Assembly: GCA_027604185.1 (NCBI GenBank)
Contig: JADGKB010000004.1
Span: 1-64,000, forward strand
DNA length: 64,000 bases
Direction of reading: 5' to 3'
Source: Boothiomyces macroporosus
Lineage: Eukaryota; Chytridiomycota; Chytridiomycetes; Rhizophydiales; Terramycetaceae
The position numbers and the translations under genes are program-made. Positions 33,268 to 43,872 of the stretch are shown in pieces; position 1 is the first letter of the stretch, and every line of letters begins with the position of its first letter. The notes under the pieces were generated by a model, which saw only the letters and a program-made list of their open reading frames with translations, ran no database searches and was not told the DNA's origin.

Positions 33268-34185
33268 TCACAAAATTCGAGTATCGTGTATTTCAGGCAC
33301 TGGTGGTGGAAGTGCTTGATGGGTGGTGTTTAAATCAACAATCGCTGGCAGCACGCGTATTGGCTTTTTTGCAACTGTGAATTCCTTGAGCATTTTTAGG
33401 ACGCAGACCAAACCCAGGGAATGCAAGCAGATGCAAAATATACTGGCAAAGTTGGAGTAAGTGGCCAAATAGCTGATGGTCCTATTGTTGGCGAAAAGCA
33501 CAAAGATTGCGTAAAGTGCAATTGCCGTCCAATCCAATGCAACTATTCCCACATTGTATTTTGTGATTTCCCTAAATTTCGCAATCATCTCATCTGTCAA
33601 TTCATGATGGTACTTTGTGTCTTTGAAATTGTATATCAGTATCGCTAAATAGATATTTTGAAGATTATCGTAAACCACTACAAACAAAGAAAATACTGCT
33701 ATGCAAATATTTCCTAGAAATGAAGTGTAAGGAGATCTAAAAACCAAATACATGACATGCGACGTTAAAGGAAACAAGATAAACACCGCAACAACAAAAT
33801 TCCGGAACATGTCAAGTTTTCGGTTCGTAATGCGGTTATTCAATACAGAATATATCCGCAAGATTTCAATATCAATTAGCAAAATGAAACATGTTTCCAC
33901 ATTGGAAATCAAAGCAACTATTTCAATGAAATAAAACCCATTTTCAATATACAGTTGGCTGTTGACATACGACATCATAAATATAATGACAAACATGCAG
34001 GATTGAATTAAATTGATACCAAGCACAATATTAAATCGCCTTCTGAAGGATTTGACGTTTGCTTTTTTGTAATTTATCCTGTATAACAAAAACAGCGACA
34101 AACCAGCGATACCAATGTTGACAAGATTAAACGATAAATCCAGTATACTCTTGGTGGACATCATATTAAAGTTGAAGAGAAACAT
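33268..34185 (-). CDS. Array 7TM protein O (intronless)
   Basis: 305 residues from the ATG at 34185; Mets a few codons downstream (MMSTKSILD) are alternatives. Motifs: IDIEILRIYSVLNNRI, VYDNLQNIYLA, LDWTAIALYAIF and HSLGLVCVLKMLKEF. No intron. It belongs with members A and C but sits at the opposite end of the array, so the intronless type brackets the intron-containing block. The tail is Pro-rich. Confidence 0.85.
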   Translation of the reverse strand: MFLFNFNMMSTKSILDLSFNLVNIGIAGLSLFLLYRINYKKANVKSFRRRFNIVLGINLIQSCMFVIIFMMSYVNSQLYIENGFYFIEIVALISNVETCFILLIDIEILRIYSVLNNRITNRKLDMFRNFVVAVFILFPLTSHVMYLVFRSPYTSFLGNICIAVFSLFVVVYDNLQNIYLAILIYNFKDTKYHHELTDEMIAKFREITKYNVGIVALDWTAIALYAIFVLFANNRTISYLATYSNFASIFCICLHSLGLVCVLKMLKEFTVAKKPIRVLPAIVDLNTTHQALPPPVPEIHDTRIL

Positions 34186-34885
34186 GATACGTGTCGCCTA
34201 CTGAATATGGACAACATGACATCATATCATACTGGTTCAAGAGTGTTGTTCTTCATATCGATAGCATTGGATGCAATGCATCTGACAACTGTTTTTCGTC
34301 ACACAGTGCAGTTAGTTCCTTGTTGGAATGGTGATGGAGATGGCCTTTGAGTTACTAGCTCTAAACCGCTAGATAAATTCAAAAATGGTGCTCGGTGGTG
34401 ACAGCGGCTTTCGGGATGGTTAGCAAAGAAGTTCTGCATCGATTTCCTGCGGGTGCATGGCGCTATAACTATTCTTTGTTTTCTTTCAAAGGGAATTTCC
34501 TTGATGTTCTCTTGAAACACATTCCTCTATTCCAAATTTAGACTAATTGCACCGGGGCCGAGAAAGGGCAGTTTAGTTGAATTATTGAGGAAATAATTTG
34601 AATCATGGTTAATTACCTCTGAAAGAACAAATTCATAAAACTAGACGCTTCATTAAGTTGTCACTCAGTTTGTTGCTAATTTGATACTTTGCAACGAAAA
34701 GGGTTCTTGTTTCAAACGCCTTGCACATGGTCTTGCCGCGTGGCCCTTTCCATTTTCAAGGAGTCGACACGATCGTAAAAGACAAGTTGCGGACGACCAT
34801 GCGGTCTCCACATGAATGACAACGGGGTTGCACAGAGAACTTGTATAAATACTTGGCAAATAACTACTGCATTATCATATACAAA
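34186..34885. other. Intergenic region between 7TM array and first protease
   Basis: About 700 bases between divergent genes. A 73-codon minus-strand ORF at 34299-34520 has no recognisable domain. Likely a bidirectional promoter region; nothing else is supportable. Confidence 0.4.
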
Positions 34886-36094
34886 ATGGTAAACTTTATC
34901 CAACTCTCATTTGCCTTGGCAGTCTCTGCTGCTCCTGCCGCTCATCAGCCAACCACACTGAACATCTTTAGAGTTGTAGATAGTGCTAAATCCCCACTTG
35001 AAAACCACCTTACTGGTCTTCACCACACGCTCAACAAGCTTGCGAAAGGAAAACCAGCCAAAACAGTTAGCCCTCAGTTGACCAACCTTGCAGGAAATAT
35101 GTTGTATAGTGCTCAAGTAACTATGGGAAATGGGCAATCCCTCACTGCTGATTTAGATACTGGTTCTTCTGACATTTGGTTCAAATCCTCACAGTGCCAA
35201 TCTTCCGATAACTCTTGCCAATTTGGAAAGAAGATTGATACATCTGATTCATCATTCTCTCCTTTGAATCAACAATTTGACATTGGATATCTTGATGGAT
35301 CCAAGGCCACTTGCGATATCTACACTGGCCCTGTTACTCTCGGTGGGTTGACTGTAAACGTTCCTTTTGGTGCTGCTACAACTTTGACAAAGTTCAATAG
35401 TGGAAGCGACACTGATGGTCTCTTTGGAATGGGCTTTAACGGAGAATCTGAAATTGCTAACCAGCTTGGTGGTAAATCTGCAAATTTCTTTGACTTGCTA
35501 AATTTCCCAAAAACTCAAAACTTGTTTTCCTTCTATTTGTCCAATAGCGCTGATGGTGACTTTGGCGAAGTTACCTTAGGTGGTGCAGATAAGAAAAAAT
35601 ACACTGGAGCCATTTCCTACTTTCCACTTGTTTCTACAACCGAGTGGGCCTTTAGCATTAAAGGAATGACTTACTCTGTTGGAAGTGGAACCCCAAAGAA
35701 GGCCTCCATTAGTGCTACCCAAGCTATTCCAGACACTGGTACTTCTCTCTTGATGCTGGAAAAGAGCGTTGCTGACTCTGTAAACAAAGACCTGGGAGCT
35801 ACCTACGACCAAACCAATGATGTATACATGATTGATTGCGGGGTTGCAAAAACTGGAAAGCCGCTAACATTCACCTTGAACAAGAAATCCTTCAAGATCC
35901 CTGCCTCCATCTATGTAGTAGACGCTGGTACTGATGATAAGACTGGTAAAAAAATCTGCATGTCTGGGATAGTTTCTGGTGCAGATGACTCCACCCCAGT
36001 TTTACTTGGAGATGTTTTCATTAGAGCTGCATATACTATCTTTGACAAAGGAAACAAGAGAGTTGGATTTGCTCAAGTTGTTCATCCACATTAA
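34886..36094 (+). CDS. Pepsin-like aspartic protease 1
   Basis: 402 residues from the ATG at 34886, which opens a signal peptide (MVNFIQLSFALAVSAAPA). A propeptide to about residue 70 is followed by the mature A1 fold. The first catalytic motif is DTGSSDIWFKSSQC and the second is DTGTSLLML; the flap region and the closing hydrophobic strand (DKGNKRVGFAQ) are present. Intronless. Expected to be secreted and to cut proteins at acidic pH. Very similar in length and layout to protease 2 at 38662-39873, on the other side of the dynamin gene. Confidence 0.93.
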   Translation: MVNFIQLSFALAVSAAPAAHQPTTLNIFRVVDSAKSPLENHLTGLHHTLNKLAKGKPAKTVSPQLTNLAGNMLYSAQVTMGNGQSLTADLDTGSSDIWFKSSQCQSSDNSCQFGKKIDTSDSSFSPLNQQFDIGYLDGSKATCDIYTGPVTLGGLTVNVPFGAATTLTKFNSGSDTDGLFGMGFNGESEIANQLGGKSANFFDLLNFPKTQNLFSFYLSNSADGDFGEVTLGGADKKKYTGAISYFPLVSTTEWAFSIKGMTYSVGSGTPKKASISATQAIPDTGTSLLMLEKSVADSVNKDLGATYDQTNDVYMIDCGVAKTGKPLTFTLNKKSFKIPASIYVVDAGTDDKTGKKICMSGIVSGADDSTPVLLGDVFIRAAYTIFDKGNKRVGFAQVVHPH

Positions 36095-36283
36095 AATATT
36101 TTTAATGAATAAAGTAATACCACATATTCTACTAGATTAACCTGGTCTCATAAGCTAAGCATCAAATCTCAGAATCATCCGTGAAAGCGCTCATCTCTGT
36201 TCCTCAACGCTATCTAACAGAGGACAAGCTGTGAGCACAAAACTCAAAAACTATGATTGGTGTTTCAAAGTAAAATTGACAAA

Positions 36284-38469
36284 CTAAACTGAATTTATAA
36301 TTTCATCTGCCTTTTTCAAAGCTTCCAACATCTTTCTGCATTCCTTTCTTCTTGCCACAACGCTTTCAGACTCCTTTAGGTCTTCATCAAATGCTTCCTT
36401 CTTGTACAATTCAGTGAGCAGTTCGCGCTGTAATTCATCCTTGGTGTATTGCACCAACTTGAACATGATGGCTTTTGGAACAAGGTCAGCAGCTGTACGT
36501 TTGACAATATTGAAATAGGACAACAACAAAAGCTTGATTACTTCAGTTTCCATCTGCTCTCTTTCAGAAAGATTTCCTGAAGGTTTCAACACTGTTGGTG
36601 CCTAGAATTAGAATAATAATACTTGAGTCAATTGACCAGGTACAGTCTTTTGCTTGAAAAATGTACCAAAGAACCCTTGATTACTCTGATCAATCAGGTC
36701 CTGGTTTGGATCCTTTGTAAGTGCTGCCGCTTGTTGGAGGGATGGCGGAGGAGGCTTTGCTTTGTCGTTAGGATTCTTTCCTTGCAATGTATCCATAATA
36801 GCTGGAGGATTCTTCTTTGCTGCCATTCTTTCAGCAACAACAGCCAAGGCACGGTTACCAGTAATGAACTCTGGGTGACCAGTGTTGATATAGCATGCTT
36901 CAGAACTATTGTCAGTGTAATTCTACTTGATGATATCAGATACCAATTTTTGAGTAGGCTGCATGCACTTTTGGAAAAAGTTGATGACAGTACTGTAGAA
37001 TTTTTCTCTCAATTTTGGGAATCTTCTGAAAACAGGCTTTAGCAACAATTTGGTCAAGATACGGACCAATTCATCGTAAATCATTGAGCAACATTTCAAA
37101 CTTGGATCTTCGAGTCTTTTGATTTGTTGCTTTACTAAAATTTCAAAAGCTGCAGTTCCTACAAAGAGAGATGGTGCTGAACCCTAACTTTAAAATAAAT
37201 TACAGCAGAGTTGTATAATATTGTTCTAATGTCAACATCCTTGACTTGATCAAATGGATCCATTGATCGGATAGCAGAAGCGTAAATTTCATGGAATACA
37301 AAGCTGATACGTGCACCACCTCCTAACTCCTCACTAGAAATGTCGTTGGATGTACCAGCAATAACAGTAGAGTATTCATTGGTAAACTCGGTAATGACGT
37401 TGAGCATCAACGAGGACTAGTCTTAATATTAATTACCAATGATGCTGTGTCTTCCAACCCCATAGGATCACCTAAAGCTGTTAGCTCCTGGCTATATTTC
37501 AAACTCATTTGAGAAATTTTGGATTTAATTTCTGGTAGTGTTGCTTTGATATGCATCATGAGAATCTGAATTAAAAGATTTATACCTGACTTAATCTTCT
37601 TGCCAAGTAAGGAGTACCGCAAAAGGCAGCATTATTCTTGTAAGCAGGGTGGTTTTCAAAGAACTGCTTTTCAGCTTCTAATGCAGCTGCTATTCTTTTG
37701 TTGGCAACAATATCCTTTTGCCCACGGTTAACAACTGGAATGTATCCAAATTTAAGAGGAACAATCTTTCCAGAAAGAATATCAATCAAATCTGTTCCAG
37801 GATCCATCAAATCAACCTTAGTCATCACACCAAGAGTCCTAAGACCGTCAGGATCGGTTTCTCTAGCTAACTTTAACCCATCAGAATTTGCAATATCTGC
37901 ATTGGCAGGAGTTACAGCGAGAATAATCGCGTTTGGTCTAGTGATGAATTTTAAAATCATGTCCTTGATCAATTGTTCAATATTCTTTGGCTGATCTCCA
38001 GTTGGGACTTTGGTAATTCCCGGTAAATCGACCAAAGTCAGAGTTAATACATTTGGCGAAGTGACTTTGAGATAAATTGGATCAGGAGAAAGTGCCACTT
38101 TTGAAGACGTTGTTCTATCAGTTTCCGCTTCGATTTCTTTTCTTACTTGTTCAAAATCAGTGAATTTCTTTCCAGGAAGATGGAGAAACTCTGCTACCTC
38201 TTCAGGTCCTGGGCTGTTCACCAGCTGCAATACCAATGGTCTTCTGGTGACGATTCCGGAACCTGGGATTAGCTCCTATTACCTCTTGGCAAGAAATCTT
38301 TTCCAACAATATTTTCGAGGACTGAGCTTTTACCAGCACTCTGCGAACCTACAACGGTAATCTGGGGTCAAGAATTTGTTACTTGAGGTAAATCAATTGG
38401 GTTCTGTACTTTTACAGTAGAAAATGCTTCCTGTAGTTTATTTACTGTTTCAATTAGTGATGTATCCAT
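36284..38469 (-). CDS. VPS1: Dynamin-related GTPase (Vps1/Drp1 type)
   Basis: 680 residues from eight exons. Introns: 38362-38382 (21), 38263-38282 (20), 37566-37585 (20), 37417-37436 (20), 37184-37203 (20), 36906-36926 (21) and 36602-36622 (21). The joined N-terminus reads [16 protein letters not shown] (G1), then [23 protein letters not shown] (G3) and TKVD (G4). The middle/stalk region includes INTGHPEF, and a C-terminal GED is present. No PH domain or membrane helix, so the soluble Vps1/Dnm1/Drp1 class acting in vesicle, peroxisome or mitochondrial fission; the symbol is a best guess among these. Joined length is divisible by three. Confidence 0.92.
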
Positions 38470-38661
38470 TTAACGCTTTCTGGATGAGATTTGGGGCTGG
38501 AGAAAAATGGTCAAAAACAAACCGCCAAAAATAATGGCCATTGTCTGTAGGAAAAATTCTCACGTTCAAATGCGCTGCACGAGATTAGCACTGATTTAAT
38601 GTTCGTCGATGGATGAAGCGACGCGAAAGCAATTCGAATATTACAATTAGCATCTATTTAT

Positions 38662-39873
38662 TTAGTTGTGAACAGCAGGAGCGAATCCGATTCTCTTGTT
38701 TCCTTTATCAAATACAGTATAGACAGATCGCATAAAGACATCTCCGAACAGGATTGGAACGCCCTTGGAGCGGTCAGCACCTCCAATGATGCCAGAAATG
38801 CACTGTCCGTTTCCTTCATTGACGACATAAATGGATGGTGGGATGCTATAAGTTTGACCGTTTACTGTGAATTTGATTGGCTTTCCTCTTTTTGCCACAG
38901 AGCAAGGAATATCGTAAACAGTAGGGCTACTGCGATCTAAAGTAGCTCCAATTTGTTTGTTGATTGCAGCAGCAACGGAGTTTTCCAACATCAAGAGTGT
39001 AGTTCCGGAATCTGGAATTGCTCCGTGCACACCACCAGTGGCATCTTGTGGTTGGCCACTACCAACTGAAAAAGTCATTCCAGTTGAGTTGAATGCCCAA
39101 AAGTAGTCTGAAATTACTGGCACATAATTGAGGTTTCCAGAGAATTTAGCGCTATCGACACCGCCCAGTGCAATTTCCCCGTTATCTCCATCTGCAGAGT
39201 TTGACAAATACATTCCAAACAAGCTTTGGTCTTTGGAGAACCCCAGTTTGTCAAAGAAAGACGCGGATTGCTTTGTAGTATTTGAAATTTCAGAGAGTGA
39301 GTCAAACCCTAGACCAAGCAGACCGTCATATTTTTGTCCAGTTCCAAACCCTTGCATATAGAATGCAGCACCGATTGGAAGGCTGTTGGCGGTCAGCCCA
39401 CCCATAGTTACAGGAGCAGAATAGATTTCACATTGGGCAGTAGATTGATCCAAATATGTAATATTGAACTGTTGATGCAAGTCTGAAACAGCAGGGTCTG
39501 AAGTATCGAGCTGGTTACCCATTTGGCAGGAGCTGTCTCCAGAATCTTGGCAGCTAGTGCCAACCAACCACAAATCGGAAGAGCCGGTATCCAATTGCAC
39601 ATTGAACTGTTGTTGGTTTTGGCCAACAGTTATTTGGCCTGTATACAATGCATTTTGGAGATTGCCGACAGCAGCATCGGAAGGGGACACAGATACACCA
39701 GCTAGTTTAGAAGAGAATGGACTATTGACAATCTTGTTTACAGTGTGCTCCAATCCTACTAGGATATTTTCCCTAAGAGAAAGGGATGCATCTCTAGTTC
39801 TAGTAATTGGAACTTTGTATTGTTTTTGAGCAGGGGCAGCAGCAGCGAGGAGAGGAAGAACAACTTGCAACAT
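38662..39873 (-). CDS. Pepsin-like aspartic protease 2
   Basis: 403 residues from the ATG at 39873, with signal peptide (MLQVVLPLLAAAAPA) and propeptide. Catalytic motifs DTGSSDLWLVG and DSGTTLLML; C-terminal DKGNKRIGFAPAV. Intronless. Paralogue of protease 1, in opposite orientation. Confidence 0.93.
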   Translation of the reverse strand: MLQVVLPLLAAAAPAQKQYKVPITRTRDASLSLRENILVGLEHTVNKIVNSPFSSKLAGVSVSPSDAAVGNLQNALYTGQITVGQNQQQFNVQLDTGSSDLWLVGTSCQDSGDSSCQMGNQLDTSDPAVSDLHQQFNITYLDQSTAQCEIYSAPVTMGGLTANSLPIGAAFYMQGFGTGQKYDGLLGLGFDSLSEISNTTKQSASFFDKLGFSKDQSLFGMYLSNSADGDNGEIALGGVDSAKFSGNLNYVPVISDYFWAFNSTGMTFSVGSGQPQDATGGVHGAIPDSGTTLLMLENSVAAAINKQIGATLDRSSPTVYDIPCSVAKRGKPIKFTVNGQTYSIPPSIYVVNEGNGQCISGIIGGADRSKGVPILFGDVFMRSVYTVFDKGNKRIGFAPAVHN

Positions 39874-40285
39874 AATTACCCTTTAGCCTTTCCAGCCATT
39901 TAAATACTTTGGTGGCCGCATTAATGTCACGAACCTCAAACAAAATAGGATCTTGTAAAGCACACAGGGCCCGTACATTTCCCAAATCTGGAAAGTTCGA
40001 ATTCCACGATTTTGCCAAAAAGTGATTGCCAAGTGTGTTCTTGAGCCTCGTAATTCAATTTGTTTTCGCATTTCAGTTAATTTTTATGAATTGGTGATTG
40101 ACAGTGCGTCTGTGTATGAATGAAAAACGGCACACGATTTAGCCGCATGTCTGACGCATGGAGATGCACATGGCGGACATCGAACCTCACCCAAGATGTA
40201 ACTAAAGGAAGTCGGTCACGCAATTTGCAATCGAAATGACTGTCTCTCGAAACTGCTGGTATTACTATTATATATTAAAGGTAAA
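39874..40285. other. Intergenic region
   Basis: About 410 bases between the start of protease 2 and the end of the tryptophan-repeat gene. No ORF, repeat or RNA gene recognised. Confidence 0.4.
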
Positions 40286-41166
40286 TTAATCACAGTCATG
40301 AAATTCCACACTTGGAGATGGAGACAATGATAAATTCCATGTAACGGATTCAGGAATCTCCCCAGTTCCTTGAACAGCATGTTCAAACACAATTTTAAAA
40401 TTGTTTCCATCAATGACCCATTCAGACACATCTCCCATGCAAGCAAAATACGATTGCCCATCGGATGGCGATAAAGCAATTACGATGTTTGGATCTGCAT
40501 GTCTAATCCTGCTTATTAACAGTTTTTGTAATTGGTTTGGTATAGCTTCCCATTCGCATTCACTACAATCAATAAGGGTTACCCGTCAGCAAACCGCACA
40601 AACCATCCACCAAAGGCTGATATGGCTATCTGATCGATTGGCGGGTCGTATATGGTTCTTCTTCGAAGTAGTTGATCCAGGGTTGATGGCAATCTTTCCC
40701 AACACATTGTGCCATTCTGCTGTAATACCAGCCAGCCGCCAGCAGGTGCAAATATAAACTTTGCAGGATCTTCATCCATCAACGCTTCCCGCATTTTCAT
40801 CGGCATAGGAAACCCTGAAGTAGCAAAGCTCCCATCCTTGAAAATCAACACCCAGCTGTTATCAGATGATATCGCTAGGGATTGTATTGGGGGAAGTGTT
40901 TTTGGCCTTCTGTATAGCTTATTATGCAACTCTGGAGGAATATTTTCCCATGTGGTTGTGCCGTCAGTTAAAAGCATAAACCAACCCTTTGGTCCAAAGG
41001 CCATAAATGCAACGTCTCGTTCTACAGAATTATTCACTTTTGGTATTTCGATTTGAGGTTTTGGTTCCGGGATATCCATCATTTTTTCAGTGTCTGCAGT
41101 GTTTAAATGATTAGTTTCTGACTTGAGAGTAGCGCTGGATTCAGTATCTACATCGAGCTCCTCCAT
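40286..41166 (-). CDS. Tandem Trp/Gly-repeat protein (hypothetical)
   Basis: 286 residues from the ATG at 41166, two exons with a 20-nt intron at 40563-40582. After an acidic N-terminus, about five imperfect 35-40-residue units follow the pattern GWF.L..DG...W..(L/I)P..L...L, e.g. GWFMLLTDGTTTWENIP, GGWLVLQQNGTMCWERLP and GGWFVRFADGECEWEAIP (the last formed by splicing). Such blade-like repeats suggest a beta-propeller or lectin-like fold, but I do not recognise a named family. No signal peptide. Confidence 0.7.
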
Positions 41167-41398
41167 TTTAAATTTATTGTTAAAGCTGAAAACATGGAAT
41201 CCTAAAAGCTCAAGCCACGCCGCTATTATTACTGCAAGCAAGGAGGAAAGAAATACGAAACACACCGCAACAAGCAAAAACGGAAATCGGCAGAAACAAT
41301 CGCTTCAATGGTAGGACTATATCTGTCGATAGCGAGATTGATTACACTATAATTGAGGTTTTTCAATACTGGCTCATCACAAATGGATTACTTTATTA

Positions 41399-42733
41399 TC
41401 ATTTTGATTGGGGTTCAATATCGATCCCTTCTTCCTTTTCTAGCAGTATCAGAGCATCTTTATCCATTACTTTTGGCTTCTTGGTAGGAACTTGGACTGT
41501 ATCATCAAGTGCCACTTGGACCAAGGAAGTATCATGTCCACTGCTCATGAGAGACTTTCTCCAGAATGATGGTAAAGGTGCGTGTACTTGCAAATGCTGT
41601 CCTTCTCCATACCAATCTTCTATTTTCAGACTGTGCATATGCAAATGTAGAGGGACTTTGTGAGGATCCGAAACTTGATGCTATTCTTAGCTACAACTTA
41701 CTCTATATTTCTTTGTGCACCCTACACCGTACTTGTAATCACCGATAATGAAAGAGTTGCTGAAATAATTCATGTGCGAACGCAGTTGATGTTTTCTGCC
41801 CGTGACTGGTTCAAGAAGGAGGAATGTAGACAACTTTCTCTTGCTTAGAACAGTTACTTTAGTTTCAGCTCTCTTGACATCCTTGAACGATTCACCTTGG
41901 AATGAATCATCTAAATTAAACAGTGCATTACTCCATGGGACTATTTTCATTCTTTCGTTCCTTGCATCACCAGTCTTGACCAATCCTGTTTCAATAGTAA
42001 CAGTTTCTCCTTTTTGCAGCTGTAGAGGTGGGATGACTAGCGCCAAGTATCGTTTCCTAATACGCTTTCCCTCCCGGAATAACTCTGATATCCGTGCAGC
42101 AGCTTCTTTAGTCCTAGCAAATATCAAACAGCCAGTAGTCGCTTTATCTAATCGATGAACTAGACGTAGTTCGCTTCCAGTTTCATTATTGATTTTATCA
42201 ATCATCTTGCCCAGGTTATCCTGAGTAATCTTTGATCCAGCATGGACAGCCATATTCTCATTCTTGTTGATGACAATAATATGCTGATCCTTGTACAATA
42301 TTCCTGCGTTGAAACTGTCAATTATCTCTTGAATTGGAGTCTCTGGAAACTCAACTTTTTTCAACACTCCGCCTGCAACAATATCCCCAGCTTTCAGCTT
42401 TGACGAGGGATGTAAATCAATGTATTGCGCATGCAGGGATCCCTTTACCCATATTTCCCTGTTGACAATTTTCATTCTTGCAGTGCCATGGTCAATTCCA
42501 AACTTTTTAGCAACGAAATGGAACATGAGTGCCCCATGATCATTTTCTTCTACTCTGAATTCCCTTTCTTCCAATTTCTCTCGCAGGTCAACTTTTTCTT
42601 GCTTCTTTATCGTTGGAGCAACTTTAGCCCATCGTTCCGCAGTCCTTTTTGACATTGATACTGGTGGGTTGTAGACTCCTTGAACTAGTGTCAAGGGGGA
42701 AGTGTTTTTCAATAATTTTGCTGTCCTGAGCAT
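41399..42733 (-). CDS. RluA-family pseudouridine synthase
   Basis: 437 residues, two exons, intron 41681-41701 (21 nt, with in-frame stops). The catalytic motif RLVHRLDKATTG contains the essential Asp; RYLAL, GRKHQLRSH and the second-exon HLHMHSL complete the fold. The N-terminus (MLRTAKLLKNTSPLTLVQG) is basic and hydroxylated, compatible with mitochondrial import. Family role: converts uridine to pseudouridine in rRNA or tRNA. Its ATG lies only 26 bases after the stop of the upstream RlmN gene on the same strand. Confidence 0.9.
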
Positions 42734-42759
42734 TTACAATAATTTTTTTTGAAAAAAGT

Positions 42760-43833
42760 TTATTGGCGTTTTGACATTGAAGAACTTTTTAATTGCCCAC
42801 AAGCAGCCATTATATCCTGCCCTCTGGATGTGCGAATATGGCAGGGAATACCCGCATCCTGCAAGATTGCTTGAAACGACTTGATTCGTTGTTGAGAAGA
42901 GCATTCAAACACTGTCCCTGGCCATGGATTAAACGGAATCAGGTTGACATGAGGAGATAGTGGCTTCAGCAGTCTAACCAATTCTTTTGCTTCGGTATCA
43001 GAGTCATTTACATTGTCCAGCATGACATATTCAAAGGTAATTCTTTTGTAGGTATGCTGTTTGACTTGATTCAAATATAGCAGACACCCTTTCACCACCT
43101 CACTGATAGGATATTGCTTATTCAAGGGCACAAGCCTATCACGCAATTCGTCTGTAACTGCATGCAAAGACACTGCTAACGATGCTGATAAGTCCCCAAT
43201 CTTTGGCATTAAAGGAACCAATCCAGAAGTAGATACAGTAGTTTTCCAAGGCGAGAGGTTAAAAGCGTCGTTCATAAACATGATAGCCTTGCTGACATTC
43301 TTGAAGTTGTACAGCGGTTCTCCTTGACCCATAAACACCATATTCGATACCTGCCTTTTCTTTGTAGGATGGTACGGAAAGAATTTCGTTTCTTGGAGGG
43401 CATTCATGTACTGGCCAACTATCTGTGAGGCAGTCAAATTTCCCATAAACTTTTGGGTTCCTGTGTGGCAGAACGCACATTGAAGCGAACAGCCGACTTG
43501 AGAGGAGATACATAAGCTACCTGTCGTCTGTTTTTTGTTTACTTCAGGGATATACACTGATTCGAAAGACTTGTTTTCGTATTCGAGTAACCATTTCCTG
43601 GTACCGTCTTTGGAGGTTAATGATTCTTTTTGTACTGGATATCCAATGGTATAATGCCGCTGTAATTCTTGGATTAATGGCCGAGGAAGGGCTGTTATAT
43701 CCTTGATTTGAGTTATCCCTTGCTTATATATTGCATCAAATATTTGCTTGGCTCTGAATGCTTCTAGTTTTGGAACGGCTTTCTGGAGTAATAATGCAAG
43801 CTCTGGTAGTGTTGTACCAATTAGTGGAGTCAT
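42760..43833 (-). CDS. rlmN: RlmN-type radical SAM rRNA/tRNA adenine-C2 methyltransferase
   Basis: 357 residues, intronless. Radical SAM cluster motif C-x3-C-x2-C at residues 115-122 (VGCSLQCAFCHTG), the extra catalytic Cys at 108 (LCISSQ) and the methyl-carrying Cys at about 345 (DIMAACGQL) are all present, along with FMGQGEPLYN and SLHA. Family role: C2-methylation of A2503 in 23S rRNA and of A37 in some tRNAs. This is a bacterial/organellar family, so mitochondrial ribosomes are the likely substrate; no clear targeting peptide is seen. It sits 39 bases after eIF3c and 26 before RluA. Confidence 0.93.
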   Translation of the reverse strand: MTPLIGTTLPELALLLQKAVPKLEAFRAKQIFDAIYKQGITQIKDITALPRPLIQELQRHYTIGYPVQKESLTSKDGTRKWLLEYENKSFESVYIPEVNKKQTTGSLCISSQVGCSLQCAFCHTGTQKFMGNLTASQIVGQYMNALQETKFFPYHPTKKRQVSNMVFMGQGEPLYNFKNVSKAIMFMNDAFNLSPWKTTVSTSGLVPLMPKIGDLSASLAVSLHAVTDELRDRLVPLNKQYPISEVVKGCLLYLNQVKQHTYKRITFEYVMLDNVNDSDTEAKELVRLLKPLSPHVNLIPFNPWPGTVFECSSQQRIKSFQAILQDAGIPCHIRTSRGQDIMAACGQLKSSSMSKRQ

Positions 43834-43872
43834 GTCAAAAAAAAGAAAAAATAGAATACGACCAACTTTTTA

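Noticed and set aside
34299..34520. 73-codon minus-strand ORF as a gene
   Set aside because: No domain, no splice-joined extension, and it lies in the divergent promoter of protease 1 and the 7TM array.
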